DNA from: Ramlibacter aurantiacus
Lineage (GTDB): Bacteria > Pseudomonadota > Gammaproteobacteria > Burkholderiales > Burkholderiaceae_C
Direction of reading: 5' to 3'
DNA length: 64,000 bases
Assembly: GCF_016722895.1 (NCBI RefSeq)
Contig: NZ_JAEQNA010000012.1
Span: 34,904 to 98,903, forward strand
In this document: positions 25,579 to 34,048 of the stretch, in pieces
Position numbering within the stretch: the stretch's first letter is position 1
Layout of the letters: each line of letters opens with the position of its first letter
Notes under the pieces: model-generated
Database searches by the model: none
Told to the model about the DNA's origin: nothing
The model's input: the letters and a program-made list of their open reading frames with translations, nothing else
Program-made: the position numbers and the translations under genes

Positions 25579-25842
25579 GTGGCCCCCATCACAACCCGCG
25601 TCTTCATGAACGGCAACAGCCAAGCCGTGCGCATCCCGTCCGAGTTCAGGCTGGACACGGACCGCGTGCGCATCTCTCGCAACGAGCAGGGCGACCTGGT
25701 GCTGCAACCGCTGAGCACATCGCGTGGCGCTGCCCTGCTACAGGCTTTGGCCAATCTGGGCACGTCGGACGCTGCCTTCCTCGCTGCCCTTGAAGAGGAT
25801 CGCGACCAGGCCCTGCCGGTGCAGGAGCGCGACTCTCTGTGA
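25579..25842 (+). CDS. vapB: VapB-type antitoxin (AbrB/SpoVT-like)
   Basis: An 87-residue antitoxin starting at GTG 25579. The N-terminal half is a swapped-hairpin AbrB-like DNA-binding domain of the VagC/VapB kind (VFMNGNSQAVRIPSEF), and the C-terminal half (LEEDRDQALPVQERDSL) is acidic, as needed to wrap the toxin. It overlaps the toxin start by four bases, the standard coupled arrangement. Neutralises the VapC toxin and represses the operon. Confidence 0.88.
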   Translation: MAPITTRVFMNGNSQAVRIPSEFRLDTDRVRISRNEQGDLVLQPLSTSRGAALLQALANLGTSDAAFLAALEEDRDQALPVQERDSL

Positions 25843-26249
25843 TCTACCTCCTGGACACCAATATCCTCATCTACCTGCTGAAGAACCAGCCGCCCGAAGT
25901 CGCCCATCATGTGGACGCCCTGGCCGAGGACGATGAACTATGCATGTCCTTCGTCACCTGGGCCGAACTGCTCAAGGGCGCGGAACGCAGCACCCGCAAG
26001 ACCGAGGTCTTGCGGCAACTCGATGGTCTCACCCGCCAAGTGCCGGTGATCTATCCGTCAGGCCCGGAGATCTGCCGTCACTATGCGCAGCAATCCTGGC
26101 GACTCAAGGAGGCCGGAACGCCAATCGGGGCGAACGACCTTTGGATTGCCTGCCACGCGCTGGCGGAAGGTGCCACGCTCGTTACCCACAATGCCCGGGA
26201 GTTCGAGCGTGTCACTGGCTTAGACGTGAAGGACTGGGTGAAAGCCTGA
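25839..26249 (+). CDS. vapC: VapC-type PIN-domain toxin
   Basis: A 136-residue PIN-domain ribonuclease starting at GTG 25839. The acidic metal-binding residues are in place: the N-terminal aspartate in YLLDTNILIYL, a glutamate in TWAELLKG, and the aspartate of ANDLWIACHA, with THNAREFERVTGL near the end. VapC toxins typically cleave initiator tRNA or rRNA. Length and context with vapB match a complete, intact module. It is followed by a short element bounded by inverted repeats, suggesting that this spot has accepted foreign DNA. Confidence 0.9.
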   Translation: MIYLLDTNILIYLLKNQPPEVAHHVDALAEDDELCMSFVTWAELLKGAERSTRKTEVLRQLDGLTRQVPVIYPSGPEICRHYAQQSWRLKEAGTPIGANDLWIACHALAEGATLVTHNAREFERVTGLDVKDWVKA

Positions 26250-26250
26250 A

Positions 26251-26458
26251 AGCGGATGACCAAAAAACTTGAGGCGTGACGCCCACTGCCCTGAAGCCAG
26301 TGCGGGGCCTGATATCTAGTCTCTCGCCGCAAACGGCCGCGCAAGTGGCGGGTTACGACTGGTCGGCGAAGCAGAAGTACAGAGAGATTTACGGGACAAG
26401 CTTCCCGACGTAACCCTCTACTAAAGAGTTTTTAGCGTTGGCTTTTTGGTCATCTGCT
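26251..26458. other. 208-bp element bounded by 16-bp inverted repeats
   Basis: AGCGGATGACCAAAAA at 26251-26266 is mirrored by TTTTTGGTCATCTGCT at 26443-26458 (15 of 16 positions pair). The interior is less GC-rich than its surroundings and contains a 45-codon frame and a small CACTG/CAGTG hairpin. Nothing marks it as a known insertion sequence; it could be a miniature inverted-repeat element, a large stem-loop, or the remnant of a mobile element next to the vapBC module. Confidence 0.45.
26276..26413 (+). CDS. Short frame inside the inverted-repeat element, possible gene remnant
   Basis: From GTG 26276 to TAA 26413 there is a 45-residue frame ending in YREIYGTSFPT. It uses ATA, AGA and TAC codons unlike the GC-rich neighbours, so it may be the last piece of a foreign gene or an uncharacterised small protein. 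A purine-rich TTGAGG precedes the GTG closely. I do not recognise the protein, and it may be chance. Confidence 0.2.
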   Translation: MTPTALKPVRGLISSLSPQTAAQVAGYDWSAKQKYREIYGTSFPT

Positions 26459-26480
26459 GCATAACGCCCCCTGAAAGAAC

Positions 26481-26503
26481 AAAGCGGCCCGCGGGCCGCT
26501 TTT
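26481..26503 (-). terminator. Intrinsic terminator after acnB
   Basis: AAAGCGGCCCGCGGGCCGCTTTT is a near-perfect palindrome with A and T flanks lying 23 bp beyond the acnB stop. On the minus strand it would end the acnB transcript, and the symmetry allows it to stop transcripts coming from vapBC as well. Confidence 0.75.
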
Positions 26504-26525
26504 CTTCATGCTGCGCCGAACGAGA

Positions 26526-29108
26526 TCAGGCCGCGACCTTATCCGCCACGTCGCGGAAGTCCGCGATCTGGTCGAAGTTCATGTACTGGTAGATCTTGTC
26601 GCCGTGGGCGTTGAGCACGCCCATGTCGGCCATGTACTCCTCGCGCGTGGGGATGCGGCCCAGGCGCGAGCAGATGGCGGCCAGCTCGGCGCTGCCCAGG
26701 TAGACGTTGCTGTTCTTGCCCAGGCGGTTCGGGAAGTTGCGGGTGCTGGTGGACATCACCGTCGCGCCCTCCTTCACCTGCGCCTGGTTGCCCATGCACA
26801 GCGAGCAGCCCGGCATTTCCATGCGGGCGCCGGCCGTGCCGAGCACGCCGTAGTGGCCTTCCTCGGTCAGCTGCTTCTGGTCCATCTTGGTCGGCGGCGC
26901 GACCCACAGCTTGACCGGGATGTCGCGCTTGCCTTCGAGCAGCTTGGACGCCGCGCGGAAGTGGCCGATGTTGGTCATGCACGAACCGATGAAAACCTCA
27001 TCGATCTTGGCGCCGGCCACGTCGGAGAGCGTCTTGACGTCGTCTGGGTCGTTCGGGCAGGCCACGATGGGCTCGTGGATGTCGGCCAGGTCGATCTCGA
27101 TGACCGCGGCGTACTCGGCGTCCGCGTCGGCCTTGAGCAGCCGCGGATCCTTCAGCCAGGCCTCCTGCGCGGCGATGCGGCGCTGCAGGGTGCGCGCATC
27201 CTGGTAGCCGCTGGCGATCATCCACTTCATCAGCGTGATGTTGCTGTTGATGTATTCGATGACCGGCTCCTTGTTCAGGTGCACGGTGCAGCCGGCGGCG
27301 GAACGCTCGGCCGAGGCGTCGGACAGCTCGAACGCCTGTTCGACCTTCAGGTCCGGCAGGCCCTCGATCTCCAGGATGCGGCCGGAGAAGACGTTCTTCT
27401 TGCCCTTCTTTTCCACCGTGAGCAGGCCCTGCCGGATGGCGTACAGCGGGATGGCGTTGACCAGGTCACGCAGGGTGACGCCCGGCTGCATGGTGCCCTT
27501 GAAGCGCACCAGCACGCTCTCGGGCATGTCCAGCGGCATGACGCCGGTGGCGGCCGCGAACGCCACCAGGCCGGAGCCGGCCGGGAAGCTGATGCCGATG
27601 GGGAAGCGGGTGTGCGAGTCGCCGCCGGTGCCCACGGTGTCGGGCAGCAGGAACCGGTTGAGCCAGCTGTGGATCACGCCGTCGCCGGGGCGCAGCGAGA
27701 TGCCGCCGCGGTTGGCCATGAAGTCGGGCAGCTCGTGGTGCATCTTCACGTCCACCGGCTTCGGATAGGCGGCGGTGTGGCAGAAGGACTGCATCACCAG
27801 GTCGGCCGAGAAGCCCAGGCAGGCCAGGTCCTTCAACTCGTCGCGGGTCATGGGGCCGGTGGTGTCCTGCGAACCCACCGAGGTCATGCGCGGTTCGCAG
27901 TAGGTACCCGGGCGAATGCCCGTGCCTTCGGGCATGCCGCAGGCACGGCCGACCATCTTCTGCGCCAGGGTGTAGCCCTTGCCCGTGTCGCTGGGCGCCT
28001 GCGGCAGGCGGAACAGCGTGGACGGCGGCAAGCCCAGCGCCTCGCGCGCCTTGGCGGTCAGGCCGCGGCCGACGATCAGCGGGATGCGTCCACCGGCGCG
28101 CACCTCGTCGAACAGCACGTCGCTCTTGACCTGGAACTCGGCGATGACCTGGCCGCCCTTCAACGCCTTGCCTTCGTACGGGCGCAGCTCGATGAGGTCG
28201 CCCATGTCCATCTTGCTCACGTCCAGCTCGATGGGCAGCGCGCCCGCGTCTTCCATGGTGTTGTAGAAGATCGGCGCGATCTTGCCGCCCAGGCAGACGC
28301 CGCCGAAGCGCTTGTTGGGCACGTAGGGAATGTCTTCGCCGGTCCACCACAGCACGCTGTTGGTGGCCGACTTGCGCGAGGAGCCGGTGCCCACCACGTC
28401 GCCGACGTAGGCCACCATGCCGCCGGCGGCCAACTCACGCAGGAACTTCACCGGGCCGCGCTTGCCGTCTTCCTCGGGCGTGATGCCGGGTCGCGCGTTC
28501 TTGAGCATGGCCAGCGCGTGCAGCGGGATGTCGGGTCGGCTCCAGGCGTCGGGCGCCGGGGAGAGGTCGTCGGTGTTGGTCTCGCCGGACACCTTGAACA
28601 CGGTGACCTTCAGGCTCTGGGGCACTTCGGGCCGGCTGGTGAACCACTCGGCGTCGGCCCAGCTCTGGAGCACGGCACGGGCGTTGGCGTTGCCGGCATC
28701 GGCCTTCTGCTTGACGTCGTGGAACTGGTCGAACATCAGCAGGGTTTTCTTCAGGCCATCGGCGGCGACGGGGCCCACCTCGGCGTCCTCCAGCAGGTCG
28801 ATCAGCGGGCTGATGTTGTAGCCGCCCAGCATGGTGCCCAGCAGCTGCGTGGCGCCGGCGCGGCTGATCAGCGGGCAACGCTCGGTGCCGTGCGCGACAG
28901 CCGCCAAATAGCTGGCCTTGACCTTGGCCGCGTCGTCCACGCCGGCCGGCACCCGGTGGGTGATCAGGTTCAGCAGGAATTCTTCCTCGCCGGCGGGCGG
29001 GCTTTTCAGCAGCTCGATCAGCGCGGCGGTCTGATGGGCCGAAAGGGGCAGCGGCGGAATGCCGAGCGCGGCGCGTTCGGCGACATGGTCACGGTAGGCT
29101 TGAAGCAT
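26526..29108 (-). CDS. acnB: Aconitate hydratase B
   Basis: An 860-residue aconitase of the AcnB type, interconverting citrate and isocitrate in the TCA cycle with a 4Fe-4S cluster. The HEAT-like N-terminal domain, the swivel domain (KRFGGVCLGGKIAPIF) and the catalytic domains are all present in AcnB order. Cluster cysteines are seen in FIGSCMTNIGHFRAA and in CSLCMGNQ. Length is normal. AcnB can also act as an RNA-binding regulator when it loses its cluster. The next minus-strand gene upstream encodes a small exported protein, 33 bp away, and mdh and the CitE-like gene share the block. Confidence 0.97.
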   Translation of the reverse strand: MLQAYRDHVAERAALGIPPLPLSAHQTAALIELLKSPPAGEEEFLLNLITHRVPAGVDDAAKVKASYLAAVAHGTERCPLISRAGATQLLGTMLGGYNISPLIDLLEDAEVGPVAADGLKKTLLMFDQFHDVKQKADAGNANARAVLQSWADAEWFTSRPEVPQSLKVTVFKVSGETNTDDLSPAPDAWSRPDIPLHALAMLKNARPGITPEEDGKRGPVKFLRELAAGGMVAYVGDVVGTGSSRKSATNSVLWWTGEDIPYVPNKRFGGVCLGGKIAPIFYNTMEDAGALPIELDVSKMDMGDLIELRPYEGKALKGGQVIAEFQVKSDVLFDEVRAGGRIPLIVGRGLTAKAREALGLPPSTLFRLPQAPSDTGKGYTLAQKMVGRACGMPEGTGIRPGTYCEPRMTSVGSQDTTGPMTRDELKDLACLGFSADLVMQSFCHTAAYPKPVDVKMHHELPDFMANRGGISLRPGDGVIHSWLNRFLLPDTVGTGGDSHTRFPIGISFPAGSGLVAFAAATGVMPLDMPESVLVRFKGTMQPGVTLRDLVNAIPLYAIRQGLLTVEKKGKKNVFSGRILEIEGLPDLKVEQAFELSDASAERSAAGCTVHLNKEPVIEYINSNITLMKWMIASGYQDARTLQRRIAAQEAWLKDPRLLKADADAEYAAVIEIDLADIHEPIVACPNDPDDVKTLSDVAGAKIDEVFIGSCMTNIGHFRAASKLLEGKRDIPVKLWVAPPTKMDQKQLTEEGHYGVLGTAGARMEMPGCSLCMGNQAQVKEGATVMSTSTRNFPNRLGKNSNVYLGSAELAAICSRLGRIPTREEYMADMGVLNAHGDKIYQYMNFDQIADFRDVADKVAA

Positions 29109-29141
29109 TGGTTTTTTTCTCCGTACGGGGTGAAGGCGAAA

Positions 29142-29852
29142 TCAGTTCTGGGGCGTGGCGGCCGGGGCCTCCGCAGCAGGGGGCGCCGCCGGGAGCGTGG
29201 CTTCGGCCGGAGCAGGCGCGGGAGCATCGGCAGGCGCGGCCGGGGCGGCCGCCGGGTCGCCGTGCATCATCTGTCCGTGCCCATGGCCGTGCCGGTGCGG
29301 CATGGGCTCGAGCAGGCTGGGCATGGGGTTGCGCTTGAGGTACTCGGCGGTGGTGACCTGCTCCGGGCTCTGGCACTCGTCGGCCAGGCGCTGCCCCTGC
29401 CGCTGACTCATGAGCATGGACTTGTTGCCCAGCTGGATCCACAAGGCCCCACGGCGCGTGTCCTCCAGGCGGATGGCGCCGGTGCGGCTTTCCACCGGGT
29501 GCATGCGGAAGCGCTGGCCCTTGTTGGTGGCGACCATGAACATCCCCGGGCGCCTCATCGGCGTCACGGTGACGCTGGCGCCGAGCTCGCACTTCATCAC
29601 GCCCACGTAGACCTGGCGCGCCACCTCGAGCAGCGTGTCGGACAGCTTGGGATCGAAGTCGTCGTCCAGCGGCGTGGCTTCCTCCACCGCTTTCTGCGCC
29701 GAGCGGGCCAGGGGCTGGCGCGGCTTGGCGGCCGGCTTGGGATCCGACGCCTTGGTGGCGGCGGGTTTGGCGGGCTTGGATGCGGGATCGGACTGGCCGA
29801 TGGCCAGAGCCGGCGCGCCGGCCACGACGAGGGCGGCCAACAGAATCTTCAT
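29142..29852 (-). CDS. Exported protein of unknown function with a His/Pro/Ala-rich tail
   Basis: A 236-residue protein. ATG 29852 starts a signal peptide (MKILLAALVVAGAPALAIGQ). A Lys/Ala/Pro linker to about residue 60 precedes a conserved-looking core with VYVGVMKCELGASVTV, FRMHPVESRTGAIRLED and NKSMLMSQRQGQRLADECQS, with two cysteines that could pair. The last ~45 residues are HGHGHGQMMHGD followed by Ala/Pro-rich sequence, a possible metal-binding tail. I know no assigned function; such proteins recur next to acnB/mdh in related bacteria. Confidence 0.7.
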   Translation of the reverse strand: MKILLAALVVAGAPALAIGQSDPASKPAKPAATKASDPKPAAKPRQPLARSAQKAVEEATPLDDDFDPKLSDTLLEVARQVYVGVMKCELGASVTVTPMRRPGMFMVATNKGQRFRMHPVESRTGAIRLEDTRRGALWIQLGNKSMLMSQRQGQRLADECQSPEQVTTAEYLKRNPMPSLLEPMPHRHGHGHGQMMHGDPAAAPAAPADAPAPAPAEATLPAAPPAAEAPAATPQN

Positions 29853-29900
29853 GGGTGTCTCCTGAACTGCTTGGGAGGGACCTGCCACGGCGAGCAGGTC

Positions 29901-30887
29901 CTAAACGGCTGGCGCCTGGAACCAGCCCCGCGCCTCGACGGGCAATCTGCGCCCGGTCTGGTGAGCCCTTTCCAGGACTTGCCAGTGGTAGCGGTAGCTG
30001 GCCCGGTCTTCCAGCTTCCCAGCATGGCTGATCGGGGCCCAGTCGGCCGACGCGGCGGCCAGAAGAATGGCGGCGGCGGCTTCGATCTCACGCTCCTGTG
30101 GCGCAAACGCCTCCAGCAGCACGCGGATCTGGTCCGGATGGATGCTCCACATGCGCGTGTAGCCCAACTCGCGCGCCGCCTTGCGCGCGGCCTCGGCGAG
30201 GGCATCCTTGTTCTTGAACTCGGTGACCACGCCATGCGAGGGCACCTTGCCGTGGGCATGGCAGGCGGACGAGATTTCGAGCTTGGCGCGCACCACCAGC
30301 GGGTGCTGGAACTGGCCCTCCACGCCCATGGCGTCGCCCGGGATGGCGCCTGCGTGGGCCGAGACGAAATCCATCAGGCCGAAACTGAGCGACTGCAGGC
30401 GCGGGTGCGAGGCGATTTCGAAGGCCCGGTGCACCGCCGCAGGCGATTCGATCAGCGCCTGGACCGGCAAGCCGGCCGCACCGGCCTGGTCGATCGCACG
30501 AACGGCACGCTCGATGTCGTCCAGCGACTCGGCCTTGGGCACCATGACATGGGCCAGCCGGCCACCGGCGCGGCCGGCCAGGATGGCGATGTCGGACTCG
30601 AAGGCCGGGTGGTCCACCGGATGCACCCGCACCGCCACGCGTGCATCGGGCGCGCTGCCGAGCGCCAGTTCGGCCACCAGCGCCGCGTGCTCGGCCTCGC
30701 CGCCCACCGGTGCGCCGTCTTCGCAATCGAGGGTGACGTCGAACACGCAGGCGCCGAACTCCTGCGTCATCTCGGCCTGCAGTTGCAGGCTCTTTCGCAT
30801 CCGCGCCTCGACACCGCTGTAGTGGTCGCACACGGGAAGGAATGCAGTGCCGGCCTGGGGTCCGAGGAGAACGGCGCGAGGGTGCAT
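29901..30887 (-). CDS. HpcH/HpaI aldolase / CitE-like CoA-ester lyase
   Basis: A 328-residue TIM-barrel lyase of the citrate-lyase-beta / malyl-CoA-lyase group. Recognisable parts are VTLDCEDGAPVGGE (Mg-binding Glu/Asp), RVHPVDHP, VMVPKAES, ALIESPAAVHRA and the LSFGLMDFVSAHAG metal site. Family members cleave malyl-CoA, methylmalyl-CoA or citramalyl-CoA into acetyl- or propionyl-CoA plus glyoxylate or pyruvate. The place between acnB and mdh suggests a link to C4/glyoxylate metabolism. There are no citrate lyase alpha or gamma genes nearby, so it is a stand-alone type. Confidence 0.85.
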   Translation of the reverse strand: MHPRAVLLGPQAGTAFLPVCDHYSGVEARMRKSLQLQAEMTQEFGACVFDVTLDCEDGAPVGGEAEHAALVAELALGSAPDARVAVRVHPVDHPAFESDIAILAGRAGGRLAHVMVPKAESLDDIERAVRAIDQAGAAGLPVQALIESPAAVHRAFEIASHPRLQSLSFGLMDFVSAHAGAIPGDAMGVEGQFQHPLVVRAKLEISSACHAHGKVPSHGVVTEFKNKDALAEAARKAARELGYTRMWSIHPDQIRVLLEAFAPQEREIEAAAAILLAAASADWAPISHAGKLEDRASYRYHWQVLERAHQTGRRLPVEARGWFQAPAV

Positions 30888-30897
30888 GTTGGAGAGA

Positions 30898-30994
30898 GGG
30901 GCTAGGAGCTAGGGCCTAGGAAAAAGACAAGGGCGGGGGTGGGGCTCGGAGCGCGTGTCTCTCCCCAGCCCCTAGCCCCAGCCCCTGATCCCTG
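30898..30994. repeat. CTAGG-rich inverted repeat between mdh and the CitE-like gene
   Basis: The left part carries GGGGCTAGGAGCTAGGG and the right part the loosely complementary CCCCTAGCCCCAGCCCC, around a G-rich middle. The arrangement could fold into a long imperfect stem between the two genes. It may act as a transcript-processing or termination structure after mdh; no T-run is evident. Confidence 0.5.
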
Positions 30995-30998
30995 GGCG

Positions 30999-31985
30999 TT
31001 ACAACAGATGCTGCACCCCTGCCTGCTCTTCCTGCAGTTCCTTCAGGGTCTTGTTGATGCGGTCCTGGCTGAATTCGTCGATGGGCAGGCCTTCGACGAT
31101 CTTGTAGCGACCGTTCTCGGTGGTGACCGGAAAGCCGAACATCACGTCCTTCGGAATGCCGTACTCGCCGTTGGAGGGCACGCCCATGGTGACCCACTTG
31201 CCGTTGCTGCCCAGGGCCCAGTCGCGCATGTGGTCGATGGCGGCGTTGGCCGCCGATGCAGCGGAGGACAGGCCACGCGCCTCGATGATGGCGGCGCCGC
31301 GCTTGCCCACGGTGGGCAGGAACACGTCGGCGTTCCAGACCTGGTCGTTGATCATGTCCTTGACGCTCTTGCCATTCACGGTGGCGAAGCGGTAGTCGGC
31401 GTACATGGTGGGCGAGTGGTTACCCCAGACGGTGAGCTTCTCGATGTCGCCGACCTTGGTGCCGGTCTTGGCGGCGACCTGCGACAGGGCGCGGTTGTGG
31501 TCCAGGCGCAGCATGGCGGTGAAGTTCTCGCGCGGCAGGCTGGGCGCGCTCTTCATCGCGATGTAGGCATTGGTGTTGGCGGGGTTGCCCACGACCAGCA
31601 CCTTGACGTTGCGCGAGGCCACCTTGTCCAGGGCCTTGCCCTGGGCGGTGAAGATCTGGGCGTTGGCGGCGAGCAGGTCGGCGCGCTCCATGCCGGGGCC
31701 GCGGGGACGGGCGCCCACGAGCAGCGCGTAATCGGTGTCCTTGAAGGCGGTCATGGGGTCGGCGTGGGCTTCCATGCCGGCCAGCAGCGGGAAGGCGCAA
31801 TCCTCAAGCTCCATCATCACGCCCTTGAGCGCCTTCTGGGCCTTCTCGTCGGGGATCTCGAGCAGCTGCAGGATGACGGGCTGGTCCTTGCCCAGCATTT
31901 CGCCCGAGGCGATGCGAAACAGCAGGGCGTAACCGATCTGGCCAGCGGCGCCGGTGACGGCGACGCGGACGGGCTTCTTGCTCAT
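30999..31985 (-). CDS. mdh: Malate dehydrogenase
   Basis: A 328-residue NAD-dependent malate dehydrogenase (malate to oxaloacetate). It has the nucleotide-binding GAAGQIGYALLFRIA, the substrate arginines in GARPRGPGMER, VGNPANTNA, LDHNRA and the catalytic histidine in WGNHSPTMYAD. It belongs to the cytosolic-type Burkholderiales enzymes. ATG 31985 is preceded by GGAGAAC; the frame runs back to 32069 without a start signal. It is divergent from a GntR gene whose promoter contains a palindrome that could also control mdh. Confidence 0.97.
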   Translation of the reverse strand: MSKKPVRVAVTGAAGQIGYALLFRIASGEMLGKDQPVILQLLEIPDEKAQKALKGVMMELEDCAFPLLAGMEAHADPMTAFKDTDYALLVGARPRGPGMERADLLAANAQIFTAQGKALDKVASRNVKVLVVGNPANTNAYIAMKSAPSLPRENFTAMLRLDHNRALSQVAAKTGTKVGDIEKLTVWGNHSPTMYADYRFATVNGKSVKDMINDQVWNADVFLPTVGKRGAAIIEARGLSSAASAANAAIDHMRDWALGSNGKWVTMGVPSNGEYGIPKDVMFGFPVTTENGRYKIVEGLPIDEFSQDRINKTLKELQEEQAGVQHLL

Positions 31986-32099
31986 GGAAGTTCTCCGGAT
32001 GAAGTGGTGAAAACAGGCCAGTGCCAACACGTGGCGACAGGCGCGTGGCACGCCCGCGGCAGCCGGCAAGTGTAGCGCCGAAATCCGGCCAGGGTCAAC

Positions 32100-32127
32100 T
32101 TGTCTTATGTCTTATATAAGATATGAT
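32100..32127 (+). promoter_or_regulatory. gntR promoter with TCTTATATAAGA operator in the spacer
   Basis: TTGTCT (32100-32105) and TATGAT (32122-32127) form a good sigma-70 promoter with a 16-bp spacer. Within it, TCTTATATAAGA at 32110-32121 is a perfect 12-bp palindrome, ideally placed for a GntR-type repressor to block its own promoter. The region lies between the divergent mdh and gntR genes, so mdh could be affected too. Confidence 0.6.
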
Positions 32128-32150
32128 TCGCCCCTCAAAAAGGCCCCGCC

Positions 32151-32936
32151 ATGCCCTCGTCCACCCCCCATCCGGCCGACTCGAACGGCAGCCCGCCCCT
32201 CGAGGCGGGCACGCCGGCGTTCAGTCCGCTGTACCAGCAGATCAAGGGGCTGATCCTGCAGAGCCTGCAGTCCGGCGAGTGGAAACCTGGCGAGGCCATC
32301 CCCAGCGAGATGGAGCTGGCCGCGCGGTTCCGGGTGAGCCAGGGCACCGTGCGCAAGGCCGTCGATGAACTGGCGGCCGGCAACCTGCTGGTGCGCCGCC
32401 AGGGCAAGGGCACCTTCGTGGCCACGCACGCCGAGCACCAGGTGCAGTACCGGTTTCTGCGCCTGGTGCCCGACTCGGGCGACCAGGCGAGCGAAGGACC
32501 GGCCGAGCGGCGAATCCTGGAGTGCCGTCGCACCCGCGCACCGGCCGACATCGCGCGCCTGCTGGCGATCCGCTCCACCGACGCAGTGGTGCAAGTGCGC
32601 CGCGTGCTCGCCTTCAACGGCACGCCCACCATCCTCGAAGACCTCTGGTTGCCGGGCGCCGCGTTCAAGGGGCTGTCGGCCGAGCAGCTGGCGGACTATC
32701 GCGGCCCCACCTATGCGATGTTCGAGCTGGAATACGGCGTGCGGATGGTGCGGGCCGAGGAGAAGATCCGCGCCGTGGCGGCCGATGCGGCACAGGCGGA
32801 ACTCCTGGATGTATCCGCCGCCAGCCCCCTGCTCTCGGTGGAGCGGCTGGCCTATACCTACAACGACACGCCCATGGAATTGCGGCGCGCCCTCTACCGA
32901 ACCGACACGCACCACTACCGCAACGAGTTGAGTTGA
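32151..32936 (+). CDS. GntR-family (HutC/UTRA subgroup) transcriptional regulator
   Basis: A 261-residue regulator. The winged helix (residues about 25-95) has the GntR signature PLYQQIKGLI, GEAIPSEMELAARFRVSQGTVRKA and GKGTFVA. A UTRA ligand-binding domain fills residues about 110-255. It sits between mdh and sdhC, a conserved position in related bacteria, which points to control of TCA-cycle genes in response to a small metabolite. The N-terminal ~24 residues are low in complexity, so the exact start is slightly uncertain. Confidence 0.92.
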   Translation: MPSSTPHPADSNGSPPLEAGTPAFSPLYQQIKGLILQSLQSGEWKPGEAIPSEMELAARFRVSQGTVRKAVDELAAGNLLVRRQGKGTFVATHAEHQVQYRFLRLVPDSGDQASEGPAERRILECRRTRAPADIARLLAIRSTDAVVQVRRVLAFNGTPTILEDLWLPGAAFKGLSAEQLADYRGPTYAMFELEYGVRMVRAEEKIRAVAADAAQAELLDVSAASPLLSVERLAYTYNDTPMELRRALYRTDTHHYRNELS

Positions 32937-33062
32937 CCCCCCCCCGAAGCGGCCTGGCGGCCGCCCCCCCAGGGGGCGCAACCAGCGGCCCGGCGAAGCC
33001 GGTTCCGCGGTAGCCGCTGGAGCGGCCCTTCGACAGGACAGGCCTGCCGCTGCGCGGCGGCC
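32937..33062 (-). repeat. Dispersed GC-rich compound repeat, copy C
   Basis: Starting directly after the gntR stop, this copy is the reverse complement of copy A over almost its full length, including CCAGCGGCCCGGCGAAGCC, GGTTCCGCGG and the CCCTTCGACAGGACAGGCC segment of the second family. It occupies much of the 284-bp gap before sdhC; the remaining part (33063-33220) holds no gene that I can see. Confidence 0.85.
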
Positions 33063-33220
33063 CGATGCACCTCTGTCCGGCGGCCCATCGAACCGCTGCT
33101 TCGACGGCTCACTACCGCCATGACCCTGATGTCCAGACACGCCGCTCATCGACCCACGGTCGAGCCCGTGTCGCCTTGAAATAGAATTTTGCGTTTGTCA
33201 GCCTCCAGCCCCACCACCCC

Positions 33221-33658
33221 ATGTCAGAACTAGCCAGCACGCGACGGCGCGAATTCCGCAACATCAACGCGCTCACGGACCTCCCCACTTACCGCCTGCC
33301 GGCGCCGGGCTGGGTCTCCATCCTGCATCGCGTGAGCGGCGTGCTGATGTTCGTGCTGCTGCCGTTCATCATCTGGCTGTTCGATCTCTCCATCACATCC
33401 GAATTCTCTTTCGCGCGCCTGCGCTCGGCCTTCGAGAACGGCGTAGGCTTCTTGCCCGGCTGGTTCCTGAAGCTGGTCGTGCTGGGCCTGATCTGGGCGT
33501 ACCTGCATCACTTCTTCGCGGGGCTGCGCCACGTCTGGATGGACATGAGCCACGCCGCCGTCACCAAGCAGCGCGGAGGCAGTTCGGCCAAGGTGGTGCT
33601 GGTGCTGAGTCTGGTGCTCACGGTGGTCCTGGGCGCCAAGCTGTTCGGCCTGTACTAA
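33221..33658 (+). CDS. sdhC: Succinate dehydrogenase cytochrome b556 subunit
   Basis: A 145-residue membrane anchor of complex II. It has three hydrophobic helices (about residues 35-60, 75-105 and 120-145), RPLxP-like LPAPGWVSILHRVSGV with conserved Ser/Arg for quinone binding, and HHFFAGLRHVWMDMSH with the heme-ligand histidine region. Starts the sdhCDABE operon; the next gene begins 22 bp later. Confidence 0.95.
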   Translation: MSELASTRRREFRNINALTDLPTYRLPAPGWVSILHRVSGVLMFVLLPFIIWLFDLSITSEFSFARLRSAFENGVGFLPGWFLKLVVLGLIWAYLHHFFAGLRHVWMDMSHAAVTKQRGGSSAKVVLVLSLVLTVVLGAKLFGLY

Positions 33659-33680
33659 GCATTCGAAGGAAACGAGTCCC

Positions 33681-34046
33681 ATGTCCGTGAACTACGGCTC
33701 CAAGCGCACGGTGGTCGGCGCGCACTACGGCCTTCGCGACTGGCTCAGCCAGCGCATCACCGCGGTCCTGATGGCGGTTTTCACCGTCGTCGTGCTCGCG
33801 CAGTTGATCTTCACCAGCGGCCCCATCGGCTACGACCTGTGGGCCGGCATCTTCGCCCGCCAGTGGATGAAGGTCCTGACGTTCTCGGTGATCCTCGGCC
33901 TGGCCTGGCACGTGTGGGTGGGCATGCGCGACGTGCTGATGGATTACGTCAAGCCCGTCGGCATCCGCCTGCTGCTTCAAGTCTTCGTCATCGTCTGGCT
34001 GGTGGGTTGCGCCGGCTGGGCCATCCAGGTCCTCTGGAGGGTGTGA
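33681..34046 (+). CDS. sdhD: Succinate dehydrogenase membrane anchor subunit
   Basis: A 121-residue second membrane anchor of complex II. GAHYGLRDWLSQRITAVLMA contains the expected conserved Arg and the quinone-site region, and LAWHVWVGMRDVLMDYVK carries the heme-ligand histidine and the conserved Asp-Tyr. Three transmembrane segments are present. Pairs with sdhC to bind heme b and ubiquinone. A repeat element lies between its stop and sdhA. Confidence 0.94.
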   Translation: MSVNYGSKRTVVGAHYGLRDWLSQRITAVLMAVFTVVVLAQLIFTSGPIGYDLWAGIFARQWMKVLTFSVILGLAWHVWVGMRDVLMDYVKPVGIRLLLQVFVIVWLVGCAGWAIQVLWRV

Positions 34047-34048
34047 TG

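Noticed and set aside
26436..26470. An integron attC-like site after vapBC
   Set aside because: TAACGCC is present, but the paired core and the expected spacing of inverted core sites are not, so the inverted repeat was recorded only as an element of unknown type.
26508..30905. A single open frame of more than 1400 codons on the + strand
   Set aside because: It is antisense to acnB, the exported protein and the CitE-like gene, which have clear families on the minus strand; the frame is a product of GC-rich codon usage.
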